Assembly (NCBI RefSeq): GCF_900100155.1
Contig: NZ_FMTP01000004.1
Location: 62,001-126,000, forward strand
DNA length: 64,000 nucleotides
DNA from: Ancylobacter rudongensis
GTDB lineage: Bacteria > Pseudomonadota > Alphaproteobacteria > Rhizobiales > Xanthobacteraceae
Direction of reading: 5' to 3'
In this document: in pieces, positions 56,451 through 64,000 of the stretch
Numbering within the stretch: the stretch's first letter is position 1
Layout of the letters: every line of letters starts with the position of its first letter
Translations under genes and position numbers: made by a program
The notes under the pieces: model-generated
What the model was told of the DNA's origin: nothing
Database searches by the model: none
Seen by the model: only the letters and a program-made list of their open reading frames with translations

Positions 56451-56498
56451 GCATCGCCCCGGCGGTGCCGGCAATGAGAGCATCGCCTTGGGCGATGC
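56451..56498 (+). promoter_or_regulatory. Two tandem small hairpins before ctaB
   Basis: Two related inverted repeats lie in the 208-base gap between coxA and ctaB: GCATCGCC (56451-56458) with GGCGGTGC (56461-56468), and GCATCGCC (56480-56487) with GGCGATGC (56491-56498). The second ends 13 bases before the ctaB start. They look like tandem copies of one element. Possible roles are RNA processing or translational control; unproven. Confidence 0.4.
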
Positions 56499-56511
56499 CG
56501 GAGTTGAGTGA

Positions 56512-57465
56512 ATGAGCGACATCGCCTCGCGCGAATTCGACCTGACCCCGACCGAGCCGCGCGCGCCCGGCACGCCGTCCTATGCCTCGGTGGCCGACTA
56601 TGTCGCGCTGCTGAAGCCGCGGGTCATGTCGCTGGTGATCTTCACCGCGCTGGTCGGCATCGTCCGTGCGCCGGGCGAGGTGCACCCGGTGATCGCCTTC
56701 ACCGCCCTGCTGTGCATCGCCATCGGCGCCGGCGCCTCGGGCGCGCTCAACATGTGGTGGGACGCCGATATCGACGCGGTGATGACCCGCACCCGCCGCC
56801 GCCCGATCCCCGCCGGCCGGGTGACGCCGGGCGAGGCGCTGGCCTTCGGCATCACGCTGGCGGTCGGCTCGGTGCTGGTGCTCGGCCTGCTGGTCAACGC
56901 GCTCTCCGCCGCGCTGCTCGCCTTCACCATTTTCTTCTATGCCGTCATCTACACGATGTGGCTGAAGCGCTGGACGCCGCAGAACATCGTCATCGGCGGC
57001 GCCGCCGGCGCCTTCCCGCCCATGGTCGGCTGGGCGGCGGCCTCGGGCGGCATCGGGCTGGAGAGCATCCTGCTCTTCCTCATCATCTTCTTCTGGACCC
57101 CGCCGCATTTCTGGGCGCTGGCGCTCTACAAGTCGGGCGACTATGCCCGTGCCGGCGTGCCGATGCTGCCCGTCGTCGCCGGCCCTTCCGAGACGCGCCG
57201 GCAGATCCTGCTCTACACGCTGCTGCTGGTGCCGCTGGCGATGTCGCCCTTCTTCCTCGGCATGGCCGGTCTCGGCTATGGCATCGTCTCGGGCGTCTCC
57301 GGCGCGCTGATGCTGCTCCTGGCGGTGCAGGTCTATCGCCGGCGCGAAGGCGCGGCGGCGGAGGTCGCGGCGCGGCGGCTGTTCGGCTTCTCGATCCTTT
57401 ATCTTTTCCTGCTCTTCGCGGTTCTCCTCATCGAGGCGGTCGCGCCGGCCGGCTTCGGGCTGTGA
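56512..57465 (+). CDS. ctaB: Protoheme IX farnesyltransferase (heme O synthase)
   Basis: A 317-residue UbiA-type prenyltransferase with about eight to nine membrane helices. The prenyl-diphosphate motif [21 protein letters not shown] and [17 protein letters not shown] are present. It adds a farnesyl group to heme B to form heme O, the precursor of the heme A in the oxidase encoded around it. Normal length. It lies in the standard place after coxA. Confidence 0.97.
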   Translation: MSDIASREFDLTPTEPRAPGTPSYASVADYVALLKPRVMSLVIFTALVGIVRAPGEVHPVIAFTALLCIAIGAGASGALNMWWDADIDAVMTRTRRRPIPAGRVTPGEALAFGITLAVGSVLVLGLLVNALSAALLAFTIFFYAVIYTMWLKRWTPQNIVIGGAAGAFPPMVGWAAASGGIGLESILLFLIIFFWTPPHFWALALYKSGDYARAGVPMLPVVAGPSETRRQILLYTLLLVPLAMSPFFLGMAGLGYGIVSGVSGALMLLLAVQVYRRREGAAAEVAARRLFGFSILYLFLLFAVLLIEAVAPAGFGL

Positions 57466-57487
57466 GCGCATGGCGGCGAGGGCTGGT

Positions 57488-57670
57488 ATGAGCGACAAAA
57501 GCAACCCCCCCGGTCAGGAACCCGACGGCGTGGTGCTGACCGAGGAGCAGAGGCGCAGCCGGCGCGCCCGTTCCATCGCCATAGCGGTGGTGCTGGCGGC
57601 GCTGTGCGTGCTGTTCTACGTCGTCACCATCGTCAAGCTCGGCCCCGCCGTGCTTGTCCGGCCGCTGTGA
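57488..57670 (+). CDS. Small CoxF-like membrane protein of the oxidase operon
   Basis: A 60-residue protein with a polar N-terminus (LTEEQRRSRRARS) and one membrane helix (IAIAVVLAALCVLFYVVTIVKL). Its size and position between ctaB and ctaG are those of the small CoxF-type protein found in alphaproteobacterial oxidase operons, a presumed assembly factor. ATG 57488 is chosen. Its stop lies 7 bases before the ctaG start. Confidence 0.75.
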   Translation: MSDKSNPPGQEPDGVVLTEEQRRSRRARSIAIAVVLAALCVLFYVVTIVKLGPAVLVRPL

Positions 57671-57677
57671 GGTTGCC

Positions 57678-58301
57678 ATGGCAGCAGAACGCGAAGACCC
57701 GGTCGAGGCTCCCGCCGCGCAGGCGGCCCGGCGTCGCGCCCGCAACCACCGCACGGTGGCGCTGAGCTGCGCCGCCTTCGTCGCCGTGATGACGGGCGCG
57801 GCCTTTGCCGCCGTGCCGCTCTACCAGATGTTCTGCCAGGTCACCGGCTTCGGCGGCGCCACGCGGGTGGCGGCGGCGGCCCCGGGCGCGCCGCTGGAGC
57901 GCATGGTGGAGGTGCGTTTCGACGCCAACACCGCCCCCGGCCTCGACTGGAGCTTCACGCCCGAGCTTCGCTCGGTGGATGTGCGGGTGGGCGAGACCAA
58001 GCTCGCCTATTACCGCGTGCACAACCGCAGCTCCCAGCCGGTCACGGCGTCGGCGACCTACAACGTCACCCCCACCCAGTCGGGCTACCACTTCGCCAAG
58101 ATGCAGTGCTTCTGCTTTACCGACCAGACGCTGCAGCCCGGCGAAACGCTCGACATGCCCGTCGTCTTCTTCGTCGATCCGGCCTTCGCCGAAGATCCGG
58201 AGATGCGGGGCGTCAAGACCATCACCCTTTCCTACACCTTCTTCCCCAAGGCGGCCCCGCTCGCCGCCGGCACGTTGAAGGACGGAAAGGCGCCCCTTTA
58301 A
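57678..58301 (+). CDS. ctaG: Cytochrome c oxidase assembly protein CtaG (Cox11 family)
   Basis: A 207-residue protein with one N-terminal membrane helix (about 35-55, then VPLYQMFCQVTGFGG) and a periplasmic immunoglobulin-like domain. The copper ligands are in the CFCF motif (MQCFCFTDQTLQPGE). It supplies copper to the CuB site of subunit I. ATG 57678 is used. It is the normal length for Cox11 proteins and lies directly after the CoxF-like gene. Confidence 0.95.
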   Translation: MAAEREDPVEAPAAQAARRRARNHRTVALSCAAFVAVMTGAAFAAVPLYQMFCQVTGFGGATRVAAAAPGAPLERMVEVRFDANTAPGLDWSFTPELRSVDVRVGETKLAYYRVHNRSSQPVTASATYNVTPTQSGYHFAKMQCFCFTDQTLQPGETLDMPVVFFVDPAFAEDPEMRGVKTITLSYTFFPKAAPLAAGTLKDGKAPL

Positions 58302-58373
58302 CCGGGCGGAACGCCACATTGCGGCCGCGCCGACGGCCCGCTAGAGAAATAGACGGAACGGAGAGCGCGACCC

Positions 58374-59210
58374 ATGGCCGAGGCCCACGCCAAACATCAC
58401 GACTACCACCTCGTCGATCCGAGCCCGTGGCCGTTCGTCATTTCGGTTTTCGCCTTCATCCTGGCCGTTGGCGCGGTGTTCTGGATGCATGGCCAGATGA
58501 CCTCGCTGGTGATGATCGTCGGCCTGCTCGGCGTCATCTACACCATGGCCGTGTGGTGGCGGGACGTCATCCGCGAGGGTGAACACGAGCACCACCACAC
58601 GCCGGTGGTGCAGCTTCACCTGCGCTACGGCATGATCCTGTTCATCGCCTCCGAGGTGATGTTCTTCGTCGCCTGGTTCTGGGCCTTCTTCGACGCCTCG
58701 CTGTTCGTCGGCGAGGAGATCAACTTCGCCCGCGCCACCGCCACGGGCGGCGTGTGGCCGCCGACGGGCATCGAGACCTTCGATCCCTGGCACCTGCCGC
58801 TGCTCAACACGCTGATCCTGCTGACCTCGGGCACCACGCTGACCTGGGCGCACCACGCGCTGGTGCATGGCGACCGCCAGAGCGCCAAATGGGGCCTGTG
58901 GCTGACGGTCGGCCTCGGCTTCATCTTCTCGCTGCTGCAGGGCTTCGAGTACAGCCATGCCGAGTTCGCCTTCTCCGGCAACATCTATGGCGCCACCTTC
59001 TTCATGGCGACCGGCTTCCATGGCTTCCACGTCATCGTCGGCACCATCTTCCTGGCGGTGTGCCTGGGCCGTCTCTATGCCGGCCATTTCACCCCGACCC
59101 ATCATTTCGGGTTTGAGGCGGCGGCCTGGTACTGGCACTTCGTCGACGTGGTGTGGCTGTTCCTGTTCACCTTCATCTATGTCTGGGGCAGTGCCGGCGC
59201 CCCGCACTGA
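58374..59210 (+). CDS. coxC: Cytochrome c oxidase subunit III
   Basis: A 278-residue membrane protein with seven helices, beginning with HHDYHLVDPSPWPFV. Typical stretches are RYGMILFIASEVMFFVAWFWAFF, LNTLILLTSGTTLTWAHHAL, the glutamate in GFEYSHAEF, and the closing AAWYWHFVDVVWLFLF. Subunit III stabilises the oxidase. Some 73 bases after ctaG, with a strong terminator following it at 59230. Confidence 0.97.
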   Translation: MAEAHAKHHDYHLVDPSPWPFVISVFAFILAVGAVFWMHGQMTSLVMIVGLLGVIYTMAVWWRDVIREGEHEHHHTPVVQLHLRYGMILFIASEVMFFVAWFWAFFDASLFVGEEINFARATATGGVWPPTGIETFDPWHLPLLNTLILLTSGTTLTWAHHALVHGDRQSAKWGLWLTVGLGFIFSLLQGFEYSHAEFAFSGNIYGATFFMATGFHGFHVIVGTIFLAVCLGRLYAGHFTPTHHFGFEAAAWYWHFVDVVWLFLFTFIYVWGSAGAPH

Positions 59211-59229
59211 ACCGGCGACAGCTTTCGGC

Positions 59230-59258
59230 AAGGGGCGGCTTCGGGCCGCCCCTTTTTC
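59230..59258 (+). terminator. Rho-independent terminator after coxC
   Basis: A perfect 10-bp stem, AAGGGGCGGC (59230-59239) with GCCGCCCCTT (59245-59254), 5-base loop, followed by TTTTTC. It lies 20 bases past the coxC stop, so DUF983/surf1 may be read from their own promoter or by read-through. Confidence 0.85.
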
Positions 59259-59314
59259 GTTATGTGGCGAAATGCCCGTGCCGCCCCGGCCCGGAATGGG
59301 AGTAGAAACCGGCC

Positions 59315-59701
59315 ATGGACCTGCAACCTTACGATAGCGGGGTCTCGCCCTATACGGCCGGCCTCACCTGCCGCTGCCCGCGCTGCGGCCGGGGCAAGCT
59401 GTTCAACGGCTTCCTCACCGTGGCGCCGTCCTGCACCGCCTGCGGGCTGGACTACAGCTTCGACGATTCCGGCGACGGGCCGGTCGTGTTCATCATCCTC
59501 GCCGCCGGCGCGCTAGTGGTGGGGCTGGCGCTGTGGGTGGAACTCACCTGGCAGCCGCCCTTCTGGGTACATGGGCTGCTCTGGACGCCGCTGGTGCTGA
59601 TCGCCACGCTCGGCCTGCTGCGGCCGCTGAAGGCGACGCTGATCGCGCTGCAATATGCCAAGCGCGCGCAGGAAGGCCGTCTCGACAAGGGTGATGCGTG
59701 A
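59315..59701 (+). CDS. DUF983 family protein
   Basis: A 128-residue protein with an N-terminal four-cysteine zinc-ribbon (CRCPRCGRGKLFNGFLTVAPSCTACGLDYSFDDSGDGP) followed by two membrane helices (about residues 49-70 and 76-97). DUF983 proteins lie regularly between coxC and surf1 in alphaproteobacteria and are presumed oxidase-assembly factors, though no activity is known. Its stop overlaps the surf1 start by 4 bases. Confidence 0.9.
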   Translation: MDLQPYDSGVSPYTAGLTCRCPRCGRGKLFNGFLTVAPSCTACGLDYSFDDSGDGPVVFIILAAGALVVGLALWVELTWQPPFWVHGLLWTPLVLIATLGLLRPLKATLIALQYAKRAQEGRLDKGDA

Positions 59702-60441
59702 GCGAGGAAGCTCCCTTCTGGCGCCGGCTGCTGCCGGCGGCCGTGGCGACGCTGGTCGCGTTCGGCATCCTGGTCGGGCTGGGCGTGTGGCAGCTGGAGC
59801 GCCTCGCCTGGAAGGAATCGCTGGTCGCGCAGGTCGAGGCCCGCATCCACCAGGCGCCGGTGGCGCTGCCGCCGGAGGCCGACTGGAGCCAGATCGACTT
59901 TGCCAATGATGAATATCGCCGCGTCACGACGCAGGGCCGGTTCCGCCATGACCTCGAAGTGCAGGTCTATGCGCTGGTGGACCAGGAGCCGGATGGCTCG
60001 GGCGGGCCGGGCTACTGGGTGGTGACGCCGCTCGGGCTGCCCGATGGCGCCTTCGTGCTGGTCAATCGCGGTTTCGTGCCGCTGGAGCGCAAGGCCCCCG
60101 CCAGCCGCCCCGAGGGACAGGTGGACGGGCTCGTCACCGTCACCGGGCTGCTGCGCCTGCCAGAAGAGGCGGCGTTGTTCACCCCGGCCAATGATGCCGC
60201 CGCCGATAGCTGGTATGTGCGCGACCCGGAAGCGATCGCCAGCGCCAAGGGGCTGGTGCGGGTGGCGCCGTTTCTGATCGATGCCGATGCGAGCGCCAAT
60301 CCGGGCGGCCTGCCGCGCGGCGGGCTGACGCGGATCGCTTTTCCCAACCGGCATCTCGAATATGCGCTGACCTGGTTCGGGCTGGCCGCCTCGCTGCTCG
60401 GCGTGTTCGCCGCCTATGCCTGGGGCCGGCGCCGACGCTGA
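59698..60441 (+). CDS. SURF1-family oxidase assembly protein
   Basis: A 247-residue protein with a membrane helix at each end (about residues 12-30 and 222-240) around a periplasmic domain. The SURF1 pattern is seen in LGVWQLERLAWKESLVAQVEAR, RRVTTQGRFRHD, VLVNRGFVPLERKA and HLEYALTWFGLAASL. It helps insert heme A into subunit I. GTG 59698 is the start, within the ATGA-type overlap with the DUF983 stop. It ends the oxidase gene group. Confidence 0.94.
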   Translation: MSEEAPFWRRLLPAAVATLVAFGILVGLGVWQLERLAWKESLVAQVEARIHQAPVALPPEADWSQIDFANDEYRRVTTQGRFRHDLEVQVYALVDQEPDGSGGPGYWVVTPLGLPDGAFVLVNRGFVPLERKAPASRPEGQVDGLVTVTGLLRLPEEAALFTPANDAAADSWYVRDPEAIASAKGLVRVAPFLIDADASANPGGLPRGGLTRIAFPNRHLEYALTWFGLAASLLGVFAAYAWGRRRR

Positions 60442-60518
60442 GGTCTTGAGCACGCGCTTGCTTGCGCATGCGCGCCCCCGCCACTAGTTTGCGGCCACTT
60501 TCTCCAGCGGAGGCGCGC

Positions 60519-61928
60519 GTGCGCTACATCTCGACCCGCGGCGAGGCCCCCGTGCTCGCCTTCTCCGATGCCCTGCTCGCCGGCCTCGCCCGCGATGGCG
60601 GCCTGTATGTGCCCGAGGCCTTTCCGGTGCTCGCCCCTACGGCGATTTCCGCGCTGGCGGGGCATACCTATGCCGAGGTGGCCGGACGGGTGATCGCGCC
60701 CTTCGTCGATCCGATCTTCACGCCCGACGTGCTCCGGCCGATGCTGGAGGCGGCCTATGCCAGCTTCCGCCACCCCGCCACCACGCCGCTGGTGCAGATC
60801 GCCCCGAACCGCTTCGTGCTGGAGCTGTTCCACGGCCCGACGCTCGCCTTCAAGGACGTGGCGATGCAGCTGCTGGGCCGGATGATGGACCATGTGCTGG
60901 CCGCCCGCGACCAGCACGCCACCATTGTCGGCGCCACCTCGGGCGATACCGGCAGCGCGGCGATCGAGGCGTTTCGCGGCTCGGCCCGCACCGATGTGTT
61001 CATCCTCTACCCCGCCGGGCGGGTCTCCGAGGTGCAGCGGCGGCAGATGACGGCGGTGCCGGACGCCAATGTCCACGCCATCGCCATCGACGGCACCTTC
61101 GATGACTGCCAGGCGCAGGTGAAGGCGATGTTCAACCATCACGCCTTCCGCGACCGGCAGCGCCTCGCCGGGGTGAACTCGATCAACTGGGCCCGCATCG
61201 TCTCGCAGGTGGTGTATTATTTCGTCGCCGGCGTGGCGCTGGGCGCGCCGCACCGCAAGGTGTCCTTCGTGGTGCCGACCGGCAATTTCGGCGACGTGCT
61301 CGCCGGCTATGTCGCCAAGCGCATGGGCCTGCCGGTCGACCGGCTGGTGGTGGCGACCAATGTGAACGACATCCTCGCCCGCACCCTGGAGACCGGGCGC
61401 TACGAGGTGAGCGGCGTGCGGCCCTCCTCCTCGCCCTCGATGGATATCGAGGTGTCGTCCAATTTCGAGCGCGTGCTGTTCGAGACGCTGGACCGTGATG
61501 CCGGCGCGCTGCGTGGGCTGATGGCCTCGCTGGCGCAGGCGGGGGCGTTCTCGCCGCCGAACGGGGCCATGGAAGCGCTGCGGGGCGATTTCGACGCCGG
61601 ACGGGCGGACGAGGCGCAGACGGCGGAGACGATCGCCCGGGTGCGGGCGGAGACGGGCTATCTGCTCGACCCGCACACGGCGGTCGCCGTCTCGGTGGCC
61701 GAGCGCGTCGCCCATGACCCGCATGTGCCGCAGGTGGTGCTCGCCACCGCCCATCCGGCGAAGTTCCCCGACGCGGTCGAGCGGGCCTGCGGCGAGCGCC
61801 CGGCGCTGCCGCCGCATCTGTCCGACCTGATGGAGCGGCCGGAGCGGCTGCCGACGCTGCCCAACGACCTCTCGGCGATCGAAGCCTATATCACCCGGCA
61901 CGCCCGGGCCTCGGAGACGCTCGCTTGA
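60519..61928 (+). CDS. thrC: Threonine synthase
   Basis: A 469-residue PLP enzyme of the long bacterial ThrC type. The lysine that binds PLP is in GPTLAFKDVAMQ, the phosphate loop is TSGDTGSAAI, and SINWARIVSQVVYYF, FVVPTGNFGDVLAGYVAKRMG are family hallmarks. It converts O-phosphohomoserine to threonine. GTG 60519 is chosen since GGAGG stands 7 bases before it; the open frame reaches 60462. Its stop overlaps the peptidase start by 4 bases, an arrangement conserved in the group. Confidence 0.96.
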   Translation: MRYISTRGEAPVLAFSDALLAGLARDGGLYVPEAFPVLAPTAISALAGHTYAEVAGRVIAPFVDPIFTPDVLRPMLEAAYASFRHPATTPLVQIAPNRFVLELFHGPTLAFKDVAMQLLGRMMDHVLAARDQHATIVGATSGDTGSAAIEAFRGSARTDVFILYPAGRVSEVQRRQMTAVPDANVHAIAIDGTFDDCQAQVKAMFNHHAFRDRQRLAGVNSINWARIVSQVVYYFVAGVALGAPHRKVSFVVPTGNFGDVLAGYVAKRMGLPVDRLVVATNVNDILARTLETGRYEVSGVRPSSSPSMDIEVSSNFERVLFETLDRDAGALRGLMASLAQAGAFSPPNGAMEALRGDFDAGRADEAQTAETIARVRAETGYLLDPHTAVAVSVAERVAHDPHVPQVVLATAHPAKFPDAVERACGERPALPPHLSDLMERPERLPTLPNDLSAIEAYITRHARASETLA

Positions 61929-63211
61929 CCAAGGACCTTCCCGCCGGCCCGCGCATCACCACGCTCGACAACGGCATCACCGTCATCACCGATTCCATGC
62001 CGCATCTGGCGACCACCTCGCTCGGCATCTGGGTGGGGGCGGGGGCGCGCGACGAGGCGGCCGACGAGCACGGCATCTCGCACCTGCTGGAGCATATGGC
62101 GTTCAAGGGCACTCGGCGCCGCTCGGCCCGCGGCATCGCCGAGGAGATCGAGGCGGTCGGCGGCGATATCAACGCCGCCACCAGCGTCGAGCACACCTCC
62201 TATAACGCACGGGTGCTGGGCGCCGACATGCCGCTCGCCCTGGAGGTGCTCGCCGACATTCTCGCCGAGCCGGCCTTCGATCCCGAAGAGCTGGCGCGCG
62301 AGCACAATGTGATCGAGCAGGAGATCGGCGCCGCGCTGGATACGCCCGACGACCTGGTGTTCGACCTGTTCCAGGAGCGGGCCTTCCCCGGCCAGCCGAT
62401 CGGCCGCTCGATCCTCGGCACGGCGGAAAGCGTGCGCTCCTTCGGACCGGACAAGCTGCGCACCTATCTCGGGCGCAATTACCGGGCGCCGAAGATGATC
62501 GTGGCGGCGGCCGGTGCGGTCGAGCATGAGGCGCTGGTGGCGGAGGCGGAAAAGCGGGTGGCGAGCTTTGCCGCCGCCGACAAGCCCGAGGCGGTGCCCG
62601 CCCGCTATGAGGGCGGGGTAGAGATCGGCGGCGGGCGCGAGCTGGAGCAGGCGCATCTGCTGATCGGCCTGCCCGGGCTTTCCTATCGCGATCCCGGCAT
62701 CCACGCGCTGCAGGTGTTCACCAATGTGCTCGGCGGGGGCATGTCGTCGCGGCTGTTCCAGGAGGTCCGCGAGGCGCGGGGCCTGTGTTATGCGGTGTAT
62801 TCCTTTCATTGGGGCTATGCCGATACCGGCCTGTTCGGCGTCTATGCCGGCACCGATGGCGGCGATGTCGGCGAACTGGTCGATGTGGCGGTGGACCAGA
62901 TTCTCATCACCATCGACAGCATGACCGAGGCGGAACTCTCGCGCTCCAAGGCGCAGGCCAAGGTCGGGCTGCTGGCGGCGCTGGAGAGTTCCGGCGCCCG
63001 GGCGGACCAGCTGGCGCGGCAGATGCTGGCGTTCGGGCGGCCCATCCCGCTGGAGGAAATCGTCGCCAAGGTGGAAGCGGTGACGCTGGACGATGCCCGC
63101 GCGGCGGGAAAAGCGCTGATCGGGCGCGGGCGGCCGACCTTCACCGCGCTGGGTCCGGGAAAATCGCTTGAATCGGCGGCGCGCATCGCGGAACGTCTCA
63201 GCGCAGCATAA
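61925..63211 (+). CDS. M16-family zinc peptidase (mitochondrial processing peptidase-like)
   Basis: A 428-residue peptidase. The inverted zinc motif HLLEH is in DEHGISHLLEHMAFKGT (about residue 55), with a third ligand in the following helix (SARGIAEEIEAVGGDINAATSVEHTSY). The C-terminal half has the structural repeat of M16 proteins with VFTNVLGGGMSSRLFQEVREARGLCYAV. The protein is the beta-MPP/PqqF-like type. Its substrate in bacteria is unclear. Start TTG 61925 lies in the overlap with the thrC stop. Confidence 0.93.
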   Translation: MTKDLPAGPRITTLDNGITVITDSMPHLATTSLGIWVGAGARDEAADEHGISHLLEHMAFKGTRRRSARGIAEEIEAVGGDINAATSVEHTSYNARVLGADMPLALEVLADILAEPAFDPEELAREHNVIEQEIGAALDTPDDLVFDLFQERAFPGQPIGRSILGTAESVRSFGPDKLRTYLGRNYRAPKMIVAAAGAVEHEALVAEAEKRVASFAAADKPEAVPARYEGGVEIGGGRELEQAHLLIGLPGLSYRDPGIHALQVFTNVLGGGMSSRLFQEVREARGLCYAVYSFHWGYADTGLFGVYAGTDGGDVGELVDVAVDQILITIDSMTEAELSRSKAQAKVGLLAALESSGARADQLARQMLAFGRPIPLEEIVAKVEAVTLDDARAAGKALIGRGRPTFTALGPGKSLESAARIAERLSAA

Positions 63212-63229
63212 CCGCCGTCGGCAGCGCAC

Positions 63230-63886
63230 ATGGCCCTGTTTCGCACCGTTTCCTGGCATGAGCCGCCCATGCTCGTCGAGGGTGAGACGGTGCTGCTGCG
63301 CCTGCCGCAAATGGCGGACTTCGCCGCCTGGTCGGCCCTGCGCGAGCAGAGCCGGGATTTCCTTACCCCGTGGGAGCCGACCTGGCCGCCCTATGACCTC
63401 ACGCGCGGCTCGTTCCGGCGGCGGATGCGCCGCTATGCCCGCGATGTGCGCGAGGACGCGGCCTATCCGTTCCTGGTGATCCGCCGCGCCGACCGGGCGC
63501 TGCTGGGCGGCGTGTCGCTGTCCAATATCCGCCGGGGCGTGACCCAGACCGCGAGCCTCGGCTACTGGATGGGCGCCCCCTACGCCGGCAAGGGCTATAT
63601 GGGCGCGGCGGTCCGCACCCTGCTGCCCTTCGCCCATGGCGCGCTCGGCCTGCGCCGGATCGAGGCCGCGTGCCTGCCGGGCAACGCGCCCTCCATGCGG
63701 CTGCTGGAAGGCAGCGGCTTCCGGCGCGAGGGCTATGGCCGGCAGTATCTCTGCATCAACGGCACCTGGCAGGACCATGTGCTCTTTGCCCGGCTGGCCG
63801 GCGACCCCATCGCCCGGGCGGAGGGTTTCGAGACCGCCAGTTTGGTGCCGTTCAAAAGTGCAGATGAGTTGAGCGGTAACGTCTAA
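63230..63886 (+). CDS. GNAT N-acetyltransferase (RimJ/RimL type)
   Basis: A 218-residue acetyltransferase. LLRLPQMADFAAWSALREQSRDFLTPWEPTWP, LGYWMGAPYAGKGYMGAAVRTLLPFA and GNAPSMRLLEGSGFRREGYGRQYLCINGTWQDHVLF are the RimJ/RimL pattern, with the acetyl-CoA loop in the middle motif. Members acetylate the N-terminus of ribosomal proteins or other amines. It follows the peptidase gene by 18 bases. The C-terminus runs on by about 20 residues beyond the domain. Target unknown. Confidence 0.88.
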   Translation: MALFRTVSWHEPPMLVEGETVLLRLPQMADFAAWSALREQSRDFLTPWEPTWPPYDLTRGSFRRRMRRYARDVREDAAYPFLVIRRADRALLGGVSLSNIRRGVTQTASLGYWMGAPYAGKGYMGAAVRTLLPFAHGALGLRRIEAACLPGNAPSMRLLEGSGFRREGYGRQYLCINGTWQDHVLFARLAGDPIARAEGFETASLVPFKSADELSGNV

Positions 63887-64000
63887 TCTGGAATCTCTCA
63901 AATCTGAGCGAACGAAGACTAGTCGATCACCTCACATGATCGGCAGATTGACATTTGCCAATTGACGGCCCGCCGGAATAGCGCGAAAAGAGAAGACAAA

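Noticed and set aside
61886..63901. 671-codon minus-strand ORF opposite the M16 peptidase and GNAT genes
   Set aside because: Antisense shadow of well-supported plus-strand genes.

Overview
The window is high-GC DNA from an alphaproteobacterium, most likely order Hyphomicrobiales (Xanthobacteraceae-like, e.g. Ancylobacter/Starkeya/Xanthobacter; this is inference from gene content, not a measured match). Supporting marks are a class I (archaeal-type) lysyl-tRNA synthetase, the dnaA-dnaN-recF-gyrB block next to rpsT, an aa3 oxidase cluster in the usual alphaproteobacterial order, an IalB-family protein, a TRAP transporter and a methylotrophy-type four-cysteine cytochrome c. It is ordinary chromosome: no prophage, integron, CRISPR or insertion sequence was seen.

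Layout. 1-2.4 kb: end of a TRAP transporter operon (binding protein, DctQ, DctM, small ORF). 2.4-5.3 kb: DUF2254 membrane protein, then a short ATP-grasp gene and a convergent, probably 5'-damaged alpha/beta hydrolase. 5.6-9 kb: OmpR/EnvZ-type two-component pair followed by a sorbosone-dehydrogenase-like quinoprotein. 9.1-10.7 kb: ABC-F translation factor with a hairpin leader. 10.7-14.6 kb: a tightly overlapped minus-strand operon of class III aminotransferase, BKACE (beta-keto acid cleavage enzyme), histone-deacetylase-like amidohydrolase and SSAT-like acetyltransferase, which reads as a catabolic route for an acetylated amine or beta-amino acid. 14.8-18.2 kb: methanol-related cytochrome c, a secreted FecR-like protein with a decayed tandem copy, and an alpha/beta hydrolase. 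18.5-21.6 kb: HlyD/ATPase/permease exporter. 21.7-27.3 kb: an orphan lasso-peptide B2-type protease, a FadR-type regulator with two operator-like inverted repeats, and a five-gene operon for ABC uptake (two permeases) ending in a fumarylpyruvate-hydrolase-like enzyme.

27.4-42.2 kb: DEAD-box helicase, MFS transporter, tRNA-Gly(CCC), hydroxyacid dehydrogenase, a 51-residue membrane protein with an SCO copper chaperone, a family 2 glycosyltransferase carrying an MshEN-like N-terminal domain, a periplasmic binding protein, lysS, a secreted tandem CVNH protein, a ThDP enzyme and two DUF proteins. 42.3-50.4 kb: the minus-strand replication block gyrB, recF, dnaN, dnaA and rpsT. About 1.1 kb of noncoding DNA upstream of dnaA holds a cluster of GANTC (CcrM) sites. 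50.5-53.4 kb: enoyl-CoA hydratase, mutM, HAD hydrolase, IalB protein. 53.7-60.4 kb: aa3 cytochrome oxidase operon (coxB, coxA, ctaB, small CoxF-like protein, ctaG, coxC, DUF983, surf1) behind a perfect FNR/FixK-type box. 60.5-63.9 kb: thrC, an M16 peptidase and a GNAT acetyltransferase.

The items most worth follow-up are the aminotransferase/BKACE/deacetylase/acetyltransferase operon, the orphan B2 protease with an overlapping 55-codon ORF, the FadR/ABC/FAH unit, the FNR-like box before coxB, and the GANTC cluster before dnaA.
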